NCBI RefSeq assembly: GCF_017573465.1
Contig: NZ_JAGEPF010000009.1
Coordinates: forward strand, 62,001-126,000
Length of the DNA: 64,000 bases
Direction of reading: 5' to 3'
DNA from: Actinomadura violacea
GTDB taxonomy: Bacteria; Actinomycetota; Actinomycetes; Streptosporangiales; Streptosporangiaceae
Made by a program: the position numbers and the translations under genes. Positions 45,072-53,499 of the stretch are shown piece by piece (the first letter of the stretch is position 1; every line of letters starts with the position of its first letter). The notes under the pieces were generated by a model. It saw nothing but the letters and a program-made list of their open reading frames with translations. It had not been told where the DNA came from and did no database searches.

Positions 45072-47684
45072 CTAGCGCTTCCCCTCCCGCGCGGGCGCCC
45101 GCCACAGCAGCGGCGTCTCGGCGCCGCCGCGGACGCCGGTACCGGTGGCCAGCACCGTGCCGCCCGCCGACGTCATCGCGGTGAGCCGCCGGTTCCCGCG
45201 GCCGCCGAGCCCCCGCGCGGGCACCCGGTGCCAGCCGTTCCCGTCCGGTGACCCGAACACGGCCGCGCCGCCCGGCGCGGCCGTGGCCGCCACCATGAAA
45301 CCCTGCGGCGTCGCGGTGGCCGCGGTGATCTGCCGCGCGCCCGGCGGGGTGCGCTGCGTCCACGTCCGCCCGGCGTCCGCCGACACCAGCAGCGCCGGGC
45401 CCGTACCCGCCGCGACCAGCGTGTTGCCGCGCGCCGCGACCTGCGTGAGCGGGCCGGCGGCCGGCGGGACCGCGGCCGTGGGCGTCCATTTCGCGCCGTC
45501 CGGCGACGTCCAGGCGGCCGGCTTGCCGTCGCGGCCGCCGACCGCGACATAGCCGCTCCCCGCCGCCGCGACGTCCACGAGGTTGCCGGCGACCGGCGCG
45601 CGCTTCCACGCCTTGAGGTCGGACGACCGCCACGCGGCGGCGCCGCCGACCGCGACGTAGCCCGCCGGGCCGGACGCGACCGCTGCCAGCGGGCCCGCGG
45701 GCACCTGCGCGCGCTGCCAGAGCGCCCCGTCCCGCGACGTCAGCGCGAGCGCGGCCGGGCGCGCGCCCGCCGTGCGGCCGACCGCGAGCCAGCCCTGCCC
45801 GCCGAACGCCACGTCCGCCAGCCGCCCTGCGGCGACCGGCACCTGCCCGCGCGTCCAGCCGCGGCCGTCCGGCGAACTCCAGGCCGCCGCGCCGCCGTTC
45901 GTGCTGCCGACCGCGACCGCCCGTCCCGGGCCCGCGGCGAGCGACCGGATCGCCAGCTCGACGTGCACCGCGCCCGGCACCGCCGCCAGGTTCACGCCCG
46001 ACAGGTACGCGTCGCCGCCCTGCCGTCCCGCGACCGTGACCGCGCCGCCCGCCGCGACCGCCAGCCCGCTGCTGCGCACCGGCGCCGCGACCGTGCCGGA
46101 CGGCTGCCAGGTGCGCCCGTCGGCGCTGCGCAGCACGGTCCGCTGCCCCTGCGCGCCCCTCACCAGGACGCCGAACCCGGCCGCGGAACCGCCGAACCGC
46201 TCGACGCCGCCGTACCCGGGCGCCGAGAACCGGCCCGCGGCCTGCCACTTCAGCCCGTCCCGCGAGGTGAACAGCACCCCGAACCGCGTCGTGCGCCGGT
46301 GCTTCTTGCGGCCGGTCGTCTGCCGCCCCTCCCGCACCGCCGCGAACCCGCCCGGGCCCGCGACCAGGCCGATCGTCGCGCCCTGCGACCCCTGCGCCTG
46401 CGGGACGGCCACCGCCGTCCAGGTCCGGCCGCCGTCCGCGGATCGCCACAGGCCGTCGCCCCGCACCGTCCGCGTGACCTTCTTCTTGCCCTTCTTGCGC
46501 GTCACCTGCCGGCTGAACGTCCCGTGCGTCACCAGCACCCCGCCGGACGCGGCGACCCGGTCGAGCCCGGTGATGCCGGCCTGCAGCCCGTCGATGCGCT
46601 GCCAGGCCCGCCCGTCGGCGCTGCTCCACACGACGGCGCGGCCGCCCGCGGCGCCCGCCGCGACGTACCCGTGCGCGGTCGCGGCCAGCGCGTTCACCTG
46701 GTCGCCCGGCTTGAACGCGGACGTGTCGAGATGCCGCGTCCACGTCCCGCCGCCGTTGCTCAGCCACACCACCGTGCCCGCGGCCGACCGGCCGAGCGCC
46801 ACCCAGGTGCCGGTGCCGCCCGCGACGAGCCGCGGGCTCTCGCCGGGCGGCGGCTCCGAGCCGTCCGCGCCGTGCACCTTCGCCGTCCGCCACGCGTGCC
46901 CGCCGTCCGCGGACGTCAGGAACCGCGCGCGCTCCTGGCCCGGCGTGCCGTCGCCCTCCGTCCCGGCGGCGACGACGGTCCGCCCGGACGCGGCGACCAC
47001 GGCGAGGTCCTGCGCGAGGCCGTCGGTCGTGGCCGCCGGGTCGGCGGCGAACAGCACGTCTGCCGGGACGGCGGCGGGCGGGCGCGGCTTCTTCGAGCCG
47101 CCGCCGTGGTCGAGCGCGAACAGCGCGCCGCCCGCGACGACCACCAGCCCGGCCGCGCCCGCTACGACGACGCGCGTCCGCCGCGGACGCCGGCGCGGCG
47201 CGGGCTCTCCGGCCGCTCGCTTCGGCTCGGTGGCGCGCGAAGGGGGCTCGCCGGCGGCATCGGAAGTCTTGTCCGCGCCGGTCTCCGACGGGGCCGACGC
47301 CGCCGCGACGACCGGCGCGCCCTTTCTCGCCTTCGCGGCTCCGGCGGGCGGGGCGTCCGCGCGGACGACGTTGCGGCTGCGCGGCGCCTCCGGCTCCGGC
47401 CCTGGCTCCGGCTCCGCCTCCGGCTCAGACTCCGGCTCGGCCTCCGGGGCGGCGGCGCGCTCCCGGGGCGGCGCCCCGTGGCCCCAGCCGATGCCGGCGG
47501 CGCGCCACGCCTCGTAGGCGCGCTGCCAGGGCGACAGCGCCGCCGGGAGGTCGGCGAGGTCGGCGGCCACGCCGAACGTCAGGCGGCGCCTGACCTCGCG
47601 CGAGCCGGCCGTCCGGACGTCGGCAGGGGGCTGCGCACCGGCCGGGGACGGGGCGCCGTCCCGCTCCGGGGTCCTCGCCGTCAC
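45072..47684 (-). CDS. Large membrane-anchored Asp-box beta-propeller protein
   Basis: 870 residues. Residues 1-165 are cytosolic, with an acidic Pro-Glu repeat (PESEPEAEPEPGPEPEAP) and Arg-rich stretches; a helix at ~171-191 (RVVVAGAAGLVVVAGGALFA); then a large extracytoplasmic region with about eleven BNR/Asp-box repeats of type S-x-D-G-x-x-W (e.g. SSADGRAW, RSADGGRTW, SSPDGRGW, TSPDGAKW, GSPDGNGW). No catalytic domain is recognised. GTG 47684 follows GGAG. The repeats are typical of sialidase-type and sensor propellers; an extracellular binding role is inferred. Confidence 0.82.
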   Translation of the reverse strand: MTARTPERDGAPSPAGAQPPADVRTAGSREVRRRLTFGVAADLADLPAALSPWQRAYEAWRAAGIGWGHGAPPRERAAAPEAEPESEPEAEPEPGPEPEAPRSRNVVRADAPPAGAAKARKGAPVVAAASAPSETGADKTSDAAGEPPSRATEPKRAAGEPAPRRRPRRTRVVVAGAAGLVVVAGGALFALDHGGGSKKPRPPAAVPADVLFAADPAATTDGLAQDLAVVAASGRTVVAAGTEGDGTPGQERARFLTSADGGHAWRTAKVHGADGSEPPPGESPRLVAGGTGTWVALGRSAAGTVVWLSNGGGTWTRHLDTSAFKPGDQVNALAATAHGYVAAGAAGGRAVVWSSADGRAWQRIDGLQAGITGLDRVAASGGVLVTHGTFSRQVTRKKGKKKVTRTVRGDGLWRSADGGRTWTAVAVPQAQGSQGATIGLVAGPGGFAAVREGRQTTGRKKHRRTTRFGVLFTSRDGLKWQAAGRFSAPGYGGVERFGGSAAGFGVLVRGAQGQRTVLRSADGRTWQPSGTVAAPVRSSGLAVAAGGAVTVAGRQGGDAYLSGVNLAAVPGAVHVELAIRSLAAGPGRAVAVGSTNGGAAAWSSPDGRGWTRGQVPVAAGRLADVAFGGQGWLAVGRTAGARPAALALTSRDGALWQRAQVPAGPLAAVASGPAGYVAVGGAAAWRSSDLKAWKRAPVAGNLVDVAAAGSGYVAVGGRDGKPAAWTSPDGAKWTPTAAVPPAAGPLTQVAARGNTLVAAGTGPALLVSADAGRTWTQRTPPGARQITAATATPQGFMVAATAAPGGAAVFGSPDGNGWHRVPARGLGGRGNRRLTAMTSAGGTVLATGTGVRGGAETPLLWRAPAREGKR

Positions 47685-47795
47685 ACATGCTCCTTCACGG
47701 TCCTGGGGGACCACTATCAAACCGCGTCGCACCGGTGCGCGTTCGGGCAACGGCGCGAACGGCGGCCGATCAGGCCGCTGGAGCGTTCTATCACC

Positions 47796-48353
47796 TCAGG
47801 CCGGACGTATCCGATCTTTCGCCTCGATCGCCCCCTTGTAGGCCCATCCCTGGATGTGCACGACCGGCGCGTCGGGGCCCGGGACGCCGTGCAGGTCGGC
47901 CGAGACGCCCATCCCGCCCGTCTCCACCCGGACGCCCGGCGGGACGATCACGTCGACGGACGACTTGTAGGCGAGGACGCGGATCGTCGTGACCGGGCCG
48001 TCCAGCTCGGCGGCGCGCAGGTCGAGCAGGGAGTGCCCCTTGTAGACGACGGTCGTGTACTTCTCGGGCAGGCGCCAGCGGCCGGTGCGCCGCACGGTGC
48101 TCTTGTAGGCCATCTGGAAGCGCCCGGCGGGCCCGTGCCCGCCCGCGGGGACGGCGGCGGGCGCGGCGGCCGGCAGGTCGGAGGCCACCTGGTCGAGGTC
48201 GGCCTCGGTGCGGGCGGCCAGGGCGAGGTCGATGCGCTCGTCCAGCTCGGTCTCGGTGAGCCGGCCCTCGGCGTACGCGGTGTGCAGGCGGACGAGGACA
48301 CGGTCGCGGTCGCCGTCCGAGGCGCGCAGGCCCTTTCGCTGCTCGACGGTCAT
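47796..48353 (-). CDS. DUF1707 / LiaF-like cell-envelope protein
   Basis: 185 residues: N-terminal DUF1707 (LRASDGDRDRVLVRLHTAYA, EGRLTETELDERIDLALAAR), then a C-terminal region with repeated short motifs (AYKSTVRRTG, VYKGHSLLDL, LAYKSSVDVIVPPG) resembling the cell-wall-antibiotic-response (LiaF/DUF2154) domain. Such proteins respond to envelope stress. No membrane helix is obvious. ATG 48353. Confidence 0.8.
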   Translation of the reverse strand: MTVEQRKGLRASDGDRDRVLVRLHTAYAEGRLTETELDERIDLALAARTEADLDQVASDLPAAAPAAVPAGGHGPAGRFQMAYKSTVRRTGRWRLPEKYTTVVYKGHSLLDLRAAELDGPVTTIRVLAYKSSVDVIVPPGVRVETGGMGVSADLHGVPGPDAPVVHIQGWAYKGAIEAKDRIRPA

Positions 48354-48415
48354 CTCACATCTCCTTCGCGGCGGTCTGCCCGCAGCCTGGGCCCTCCGGC
48401 GGGTGGAGGGTCAAG

Positions 48416-48485
48416 CCGACTCGCGATGTATCTTAACCCGGTCTCGCTCGTTTTGCGAGAGATTCGCCCGGAACCGACTCGCGAT
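48416..48485. repeat. Direct repeats CCGACTCGCGAT with a hairpin between
   Basis: CCGACTCGCGAT occurs at 48416-48427 and 48474-48485; a TCTCGC/GCGAGA hairpin (48442-48460) lies between them. They sit in the 203-bp gap upstream of the DUF1707 gene and upstream of Uma2. They may be operator sites (TCGCGA core). Confidence 0.45.
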
Positions 48486-48556
48486 CATGAGGTGCCGGGC
48501 TCGGGGGCGTCCGGCCGGTAGATTCGGATCAGCCCGTTGATTGAGGGGGGACGGTC

Positions 48557-49141
48557 ATGGGCGGGACGGCGGGGCGTGCGCACGGCCCGTACACGCTGTA
48601 CGACCTGGACGCGATGCCCGAGGAGGGCCGGCGCTACGAGCTGGCGGACGGCTGGCTGAACGAGTTGCCGGGCGACCTGTGGCACGACCACGCCGCCGAG
48701 ACGCTGAAGGCGATCCTGAAGGACGCGGCCCGGCAGGCGGACGCGGACGTGCACGTGGCGGGCGCGCCGCAGGACGTGACCACGCCGGCCGGCGTGCGCA
48801 AGCCGGACGTGTTCGCCGTCGCCCGCGACGTGGCGCGCGCCGCGCTGGAGCGGCAGACCCGCACCTACTACGGCCCCGACCTGATGCTGGTCGCCGAGGT
48901 CGTGACGCCCCGCACGGTGAACGAGCAGATCGACCGGGTCCGCAAGGTCGAGGAGTACGCGGCGACCGGGATCCCGCACTACTGGATCATCGACCTGGAG
49001 CCGCGCCCGTCGATCACGATGCTGGAGCTCGCCGGCGGCCGCTACGAGGTGGCCGGCAAGGCCCGCTCCGGCGAGACGGTGACCCTGGACGCGCCGTTCC
49101 CGATCCGCTTCGATCCCGTCCGCCTCTCCGAGATGGACTGA
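48557..49141 (+). CDS. Uma2-family (DUF820) putative restriction-like nuclease
   Basis: 194 residues: GPYTLYDLDAMPEEGRRYEL (N-terminus), GVRKPDVFAV, and LMLVAEVVTPRTVNEQIDRV with RKVEEYAATGIPHYWIIDLE, the PD-(D/E)xK-like signature of the Uma2/DUF820 family. The conserved acidic and Glu residues are present. Biological function of Uma2 proteins is not clear; actinomycete genomes carry many copies. ATG 48557. Confidence 0.8.
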   Translation: MGGTAGRAHGPYTLYDLDAMPEEGRRYELADGWLNELPGDLWHDHAAETLKAILKDAARQADADVHVAGAPQDVTTPAGVRKPDVFAVARDVARAALERQTRTYYGPDLMLVAEVVTPRTVNEQIDRVRKVEEYAATGIPHYWIIDLEPRPSITMLELAGGRYEVAGKARSGETVTLDAPFPIRFDPVRLSEMD

Positions 49142-49217
49142 GCGGGCCTCGCCGCTTTCCGGCGCGGTGGCCGCAGGGCAGAGTGGGTGGGTCGTATTAC
49201 AGAGAGGGAGTAACACC

Positions 49218-50162
49218 ATGCCGGAGCGGATGCGGGCGATCAGGCAGGAAGTGCTGGGCGGGCCCGAGGTGCTGGAGCTGGCCGAGGTCGAGCGGCCGGA
49301 GCCGGGGCCCACCGAGGTGCTGGTCCGGGTGCGGGCGGCCGGGGTCAACCCGACGGACTGGAAGCACCGCGCGATGAAGATCTTCCTTCCGGACCCGCCG
49401 TTCACGCTGGGCTGGGACGTGTCCGGCGTGGTGGAGAAGACCGGGTTCGGGGTGACGATCCACAAGCCGGGCGACGAGGTGTTCGGCATGCTGCGCTACC
49501 CGCACGGCGTGGGCTCGCACGCCGAGTACGTGGTGGCGCCGTCGCGGACGTTCGTCCGCAAGCCGGCCGGCATCGACCACGTGCAGGCGGGCGCGCTGCC
49601 GCTGGCCGCGCTGACCGCCTGGCAGGCGCTGGTCGACACGGCGGGCCTCCGGGAGGGGCAGCGAGTGCTCGTCCACGCGGCGGCGGGCGGGGTCGGGCAC
49701 CTGGCGGTGCAGATCGCCAAGGCGCGGGGCGCGCACGTCCTCGGCACGGCGAGCGGGCCGAAGCAGGGGTTCCTGCGCGAGATCGGCGTGGACGAGCCGA
49801 TCGACTACCGGAGCGTCGACTTCGCCGAGGCCGCCCGGGACGTGGACGTGGTGCTGGACACGATCGGCGGCGACTACGGGCCGCGCTCGCTGCGCGCGAT
49901 GCGGCGCGGCGGGACGCTGGTGACCGTCGCGGGCCGCGCGCAGCCGGAGGACATCGCGCGGCAGGCCGCCGAGCACGGCGTCCGCTTCGAGACGCTGCTC
50001 GTCGAGCCCGACTTCCACGCCATGTCGCGGATCGCGGAACTGGCGGCGTCCGGGCGGCTGCGCGCCGAGATCGACACGGTGCTGCCGCTGGCGGACGCCG
50101 CGAAGGCGCACGAGCGGGGCGAGACGGGGCGGGTCTCCGGCAAGATCGTCCTCACGGTGTGA
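49218..50162 (+). CDS. Zinc-free MDR-type NADP-dependent oxidoreductase
   Basis: A 314-residue quinone-oxidoreductase-like enzyme: GVNPTDWKHRAM, LGWDVSGVVEKTGFGV, RVLVHAAAGGVGHLAVQIAK (NADPH site), VVLDTIGGDYGPRSL. No structural-zinc Cys cluster is seen. Substrate unknown. ATG 49218 follows GAGGGAG. It lies downstream of Uma2. Confidence 0.88.
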   Translation: MPERMRAIRQEVLGGPEVLELAEVERPEPGPTEVLVRVRAAGVNPTDWKHRAMKIFLPDPPFTLGWDVSGVVEKTGFGVTIHKPGDEVFGMLRYPHGVGSHAEYVVAPSRTFVRKPAGIDHVQAGALPLAALTAWQALVDTAGLREGQRVLVHAAAGGVGHLAVQIAKARGAHVLGTASGPKQGFLREIGVDEPIDYRSVDFAEAARDVDVVLDTIGGDYGPRSLRAMRRGGTLVTVAGRAQPEDIARQAAEHGVRFETLLVEPDFHAMSRIAELAASGRLRAEIDTVLPLADAAKAHERGETGRVSGKIVLTV

Positions 50163-50172
50163 CGCGGGCCGG

Positions 50173-52056
50173 TCAGCGGCCGAGGCCGCGCAGGTAGGCG
50201 GCGCGGTCGAGGGGGTCGTCGCCGGTGCGGGGACGCGCCGGCGGCGCACCGGCGACGAGGCGCTCGCCGGACGGCTCGGACCACCAGGCGCCCTCGCCGC
50301 GGGTGAGCGCGGGCAGCGCCGCCTCCGCCTCCCGCGCCCGCCCGGCCGGGATCTCCCCCTTGACCGTCCAGCCGCCGGGGCCCGGCGCGGGCTCGACGGC
50401 CGTGGCGCCGAGGGCGCCGAGCGAGGCGAGGACGGGGCTGAGGGCGTCACCGGGCACCTCCGCCTCGAACGCGTGGCACGGCTCGTAGACGCGGGTGCCC
50501 GCGCGCGCGAGGGCCGCCATGAGGATCAGCGGGGTGAGGCCGCGGAAGTCGGCGGCGGTGCTGACCGGCCCGCCGAACCCGGACCGGGTCAGCACCACGG
50601 CGCAGTCGGTCACCGGCCAGCCGTGCAGGCCCTGCTCCAGGGTGCGGTGGACGGTCTCCTCGATCGCGCGGTCGAACGCGTGCGGCAGCGCGCCCGGCTC
50701 GGTCTCGCGGCGGAACGCGTTGCCCGCGCCGTGCGGCGCGGGCTCGACGCGCAGCCCGACGCTCGCCCAGAAGTCGGGGACGCGGCGCCGCCAGTCCATC
50801 TCCTCGACGGCCTCGCCGGTGCCGGCCGGGCGCTCGGCGTAGACGGTGCGGCTCTCCTCGAAGACCGCCTCGACGCCGGCCTCGGCGAGCAGCCGCGCCG
50901 CGATGACCTCCTTCTGCACCTCCCCGTACAGCAGCACCGACGTGGCGCCGGACGGGGCGGGCCGCGCGCGGATCAGCGGGTCCTCGCCGGCGAGGTCGAG
51001 GAGCGCGGCGCGCAGCCGTCCCGCGTCGGCGGGGCGGCGCGCGCGCACGACCGTCTCCAGGGACGGCGGCGGGAACGGCGGGACGTCCCGGACGGGCGGC
51101 CCGATCCGGTCGCCGACGCGGACCTCGACGAGTCCGCGGACGGCGGCGATGTTCCCGGCGGTCAGGGGCCCGCCGGGGGCGCCGGCGACGTCCAGCCGGG
51201 TGATCCGCCCGCCGCGTCCGCCCGTGAACTCGACGGTCTGGCGGGCGCGCACCTCGCCGGAGAACAGCCGCAGGTGGGCGACGCGTTCGCCGGACGGGGT
51301 GCGCTCCACGGCGAACACGGTGCCGCGCGTCTCGCCGTCACCGGGGCCGGCCGGGGGCAGCAGCGTCGCGATGCCGTCGAGCAGGGCGGCGACGCCCTCG
51401 CCGGTCACGGCCGAGCCGAAGTACAGCGGCTGGGCGGTCCCCGCGGCGGTCTGCGCGCGCAGCGACGCCCGCAGCGCGTCCGGCGGGGTGGCGCGGCCGT
51501 CCAGGTAGTCGGCGAGCACCGCGTCGTCGCCGTCCGCGAGGATCTCCGCGGACGGCGCGCACGGCACGGCCCGCCCGTCCCGCACCCGGTTCAGCGGGAC
51601 GGGCCGGACACCGGGCCGCCGGCCGAGCGCGGCGAGCACCGCGTCCGGGTCGGCGCCCATGCGGTCGATCTTGTTGACGAAGACGAGCACGGGCAGCCGC
51701 AGCGCGTGCAGCGCCCGCAGCAGCACGCGGGTGCGCGCCTGCACGCCTTCGACGGCCGACAGCACCAGCACGGCGCCGTCGAGCACGCCGAGGGCCCGCT
51801 CGACCTCGGCGGCGAAGTCGGCGTGGCCGGGAGTGTCGATGAGGTTGACGCGCAGCGCGCCGATCCGGAACGGCGCGACGGCCGACCGGATCGTGATGCC
51901 GCGGCCGCGCTCCAGGTCGCCGCGGTCGGTCTGGGTGTCGCCGGCGTCGACGCTGCCGAGCCGCGCGATCGCGCCGGTGTCGAACAGCAGCCGCTCGGTC
52001 AGGCTGGTCTTTCCCGCGTCGACGTGCGCGAGCACGCCGAGGTTGAGCGTGGGCAT
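50173..52056 (-). CDS. TetM/OtrA-type ribosomal-protection GTPase
   Basis: A 627-residue EF-G-like protein. G motifs: AHVDAGKTSLTERLL (P-loop), RGITIRSA (G2), DTPGHADFAAEVERAL (G3), VFVNKIDRMGADPD (G4). Downstream are the EF-G-like domains II-V (e.g. DRIGPPVRDVP, VYAERPAGTGEAVEEMDWR). Ribosomal-protection proteins (TetM, OtrA) remove tetracycline from the ribosome. Its actinomycete chromosomal location fits OtrA-like self-resistance or a housekeeping relative. An upstream ORF overlaps its start codon. Confidence 0.88.
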   Translation of the reverse strand: MPTLNLGVLAHVDAGKTSLTERLLFDTGAIARLGSVDAGDTQTDRGDLERGRGITIRSAVAPFRIGALRVNLIDTPGHADFAAEVERALGVLDGAVLVLSAVEGVQARTRVLLRALHALRLPVLVFVNKIDRMGADPDAVLAALGRRPGVRPVPLNRVRDGRAVPCAPSAEILADGDDAVLADYLDGRATPPDALRASLRAQTAAGTAQPLYFGSAVTGEGVAALLDGIATLLPPAGPGDGETRGTVFAVERTPSGERVAHLRLFSGEVRARQTVEFTGGRGGRITRLDVAGAPGGPLTAGNIAAVRGLVEVRVGDRIGPPVRDVPPFPPPSLETVVRARRPADAGRLRAALLDLAGEDPLIRARPAPSGATSVLLYGEVQKEVIAARLLAEAGVEAVFEESRTVYAERPAGTGEAVEEMDWRRRVPDFWASVGLRVEPAPHGAGNAFRRETEPGALPHAFDRAIEETVHRTLEQGLHGWPVTDCAVVLTRSGFGGPVSTAADFRGLTPLILMAALARAGTRVYEPCHAFEAEVPGDALSPVLASLGALGATAVEPAPGPGGWTVKGEIPAGRAREAEAALPALTRGEGAWWSEPSGERLVAGAPPARPRTGDDPLDRAAYLRGLGR

Positions 52057-52121
52057 GGGCGGTGGGGTCCTCGAGAGATCTCGTCCGGAATGGGCTGTGA
52101 GATTCCGAAGACCTGGCGCAT
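51999..52121 (-). CDS. Possible upstream ORF (leader) of the ribosomal-protection gene
   Basis: A 40-codon ORF starting at ATG 52121 behind a strong GGAGG (spacing ~5), beginning MRQVFGISQPIPDEISRGPH. It overlaps the GTPase start codon (52056) in another frame, while the GTPase itself has only a weak Shine-Dalgarno (GAGG, 13 nt). A hairpin CGGAAT...ATTCCG lies inside. This layout resembles leader-peptide control of antibiotic-resistance genes; coding is not certain. Confidence 0.4.
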   Translation of the reverse strand: MRQVFGISQPIPDEISRGPHRPCPRSTSACSRTSTRERPA

Positions 52122-52208
52122 CTCGCCTCCGCCGCTCAGGGATGGGACGCGGCCATCCTGCCAGCGCGCCCGCCGACGCGCGTACCGGTTTTTCCCTAGC
52201 CTGGGAGG

Positions 52209-52916
52209 GTGCTGCTCCTGACGACGCTCGACGGCTGGCGCGCCCAGCCCGGGCCCCGGTTCGTCCTGTCCGACGCGGGCGCCGTGTGGGCGCCCGACTC
52301 CGAGCCCGACCTGCTCGCCATCGCCGACGACGTCTACGGCGACGGCGCCGCGGGCCAGCTCGTCGCGGTCGCGCTGGACCCGGAGCCGGGGCTGAGGCCG
52401 CCGCGCGGGGTGATCGACAAGACGGCCGCGGCGAACGTCCGGTACGTGCGGCGCGGGCCGGACGGGCGGCACGTCGCGCTGCTGGACCGTCCCGCCACCG
52501 CCGCGGCGCTCGACCTGCTCCCGCATCCCGAGGGCGGCTGGTTCCGGGAGACGTGGCGGTCGGACGTGCGGGTCGCGCCGGACGGCTACCCGGGCGAGCG
52601 GGCGACCGCCACCGGCATCTACTTCCTGCTGCCGCCCGGCGAGGAGTCGATGTGGCACGCGGTGCGCTCGGCCGAGATGTGGCTGTGGCACCGCGGCGGG
52701 CCGCTGTCCCTCCTCCTCGCCGGGGACGGCGACGAGCCCGGCCCCGCCCCCGAGACGATCACGCTCGGCGCCGATGTGGAGGCCGGCGAGGTGCCGCAGG
52801 CCGTCGTCCCGCCGGGCGTCTGGCAGGCCGCGCGCCCCGCCGGGCCGGAGGAGGTCCTGGTCAGCTGCGTCGTCTCCCCCGGCTTCGACTTCGCCGACTT
52901 CCGCGCCCGCCCCTGA
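52209..52916 (+). CDS. Cupin DUF985 protein with DUF952-like N-terminus
   Basis: A 235-residue protein. C-terminal DUF985 cupin: LLPHPEGGWFRETWRSDVRV, ATGIYFLLPPGEESMWHAVR, AEMWLWHRGGPLSL, VPPGVWQAARPAGPEEVLVS, VSPGFDFADF. The N-terminal ~90 residues (GRPGPRFVLSD-type, VIDKTAAANVRYVRRGPDGR) resemble DUF952. Sugar-nucleotide or small-molecule binding is likely; the reaction is unknown. Start GTG 52209. Confidence 0.75.
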   Translation: MLLLTTLDGWRAQPGPRFVLSDAGAVWAPDSEPDLLAIADDVYGDGAAGQLVAVALDPEPGLRPPRGVIDKTAAANVRYVRRGPDGRHVALLDRPATAAALDLLPHPEGGWFRETWRSDVRVAPDGYPGERATATGIYFLLPPGEESMWHAVRSAEMWLWHRGGPLSLLLAGDGDEPGPAPETITLGADVEAGEVPQAVVPPGVWQAARPAGPEEVLVSCVVSPGFDFADFRARP

Positions 52917-52923
52917 CGAGCCC

Positions 52924-53418
52924 CTAGCGGGCCGTCCTGCGGCGCGGCCGGACGGCCTGCTCGGTCCAGAACGGCTCCATCACCCGCTCGATCGCGCCGG
53001 CGACGGTGCGCAGCTCGTCCCGGGTCAGCGGCCCGAACACCTCGGCGCCCACCTCATCGGCCAGCGCACGCGCGCGGGCGTGCACGTCCCGCCCCGCGTC
53101 GGTGATGCGGACGGAGTGGCGGCGCCGGTCCTTCGGGTCGCGGGTGCGCTCGCAGAGCCCCCGCTCCTCCAGGTCGTCGACGAGACCGACCATCAGCGTG
53201 GGGTCGAGCAGCAGGTGGCCGGCCATCTCCTGCTGCGACAGGGTGCCGGACGTGCTGAGCATCGCCAGCACGAGGAAGTGCCGGACGCGGACGCCGAGCG
53301 GTTCGAGGGCCTCCTCCAGCCGCTGCTCCATCCACCAGCCGCACTTGGACAGCTGGAAGCCGGTCACGGACGCGAGCCCGGCCGGCAGCCCGCCGCGCAT
53401 GGGCGTGTCCTCCGCCAT
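52924..53418 (-). CDS. MarR-family transcriptional regulator
   Basis: A 164-residue winged-helix regulator: LSTSGTLSQQEMAGHLLLDP (HTH), LMVGLVDDLEERGLCERTRD, PKDRRRHSVRITDAGRDVHA (wing/DR motif). It is divergent from the F420-type oxidoreductase, which it probably controls; an imperfect inverted repeat lies between them. Ligand unknown. Confidence 0.9.
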   Translation of the reverse strand: MAEDTPMRGGLPAGLASVTGFQLSKCGWWMEQRLEEALEPLGVRVRHFLVLAMLSTSGTLSQQEMAGHLLLDPTLMVGLVDDLEERGLCERTRDPKDRRRHSVRITDAGRDVHARARALADEVGAEVFGPLTRDELRTVAGAIERVMEPFWTEQAVRPRRRTAR

Positions 53419-53437
53419 CCCGCCAGGCTATATCAGT

Positions 53438-53493
53438 TCGAGAATCCAGCTCATCGGTCATCGCTTGACTGGATAATCGAAAAGTTCAACTAT
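53438..53493. promoter_or_regulatory. MarR/oxidoreductase intergenic operator and promoter
   Basis: TCGAGAATCCA (53438-53448) and TGGATAATCGA (53470-53480) form a 9/11 inverted repeat, a candidate MarR operator. TTGACT (53465-53470), 17 bp, and AACTAT (53488-53493) form a plausible promoter that would start transcription at or next to the ATG 53500, i.e. a leaderless message; no Shine-Dalgarno is visible. Confidence 0.45.
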
Positions 53494-53499
53494 TGAGCC

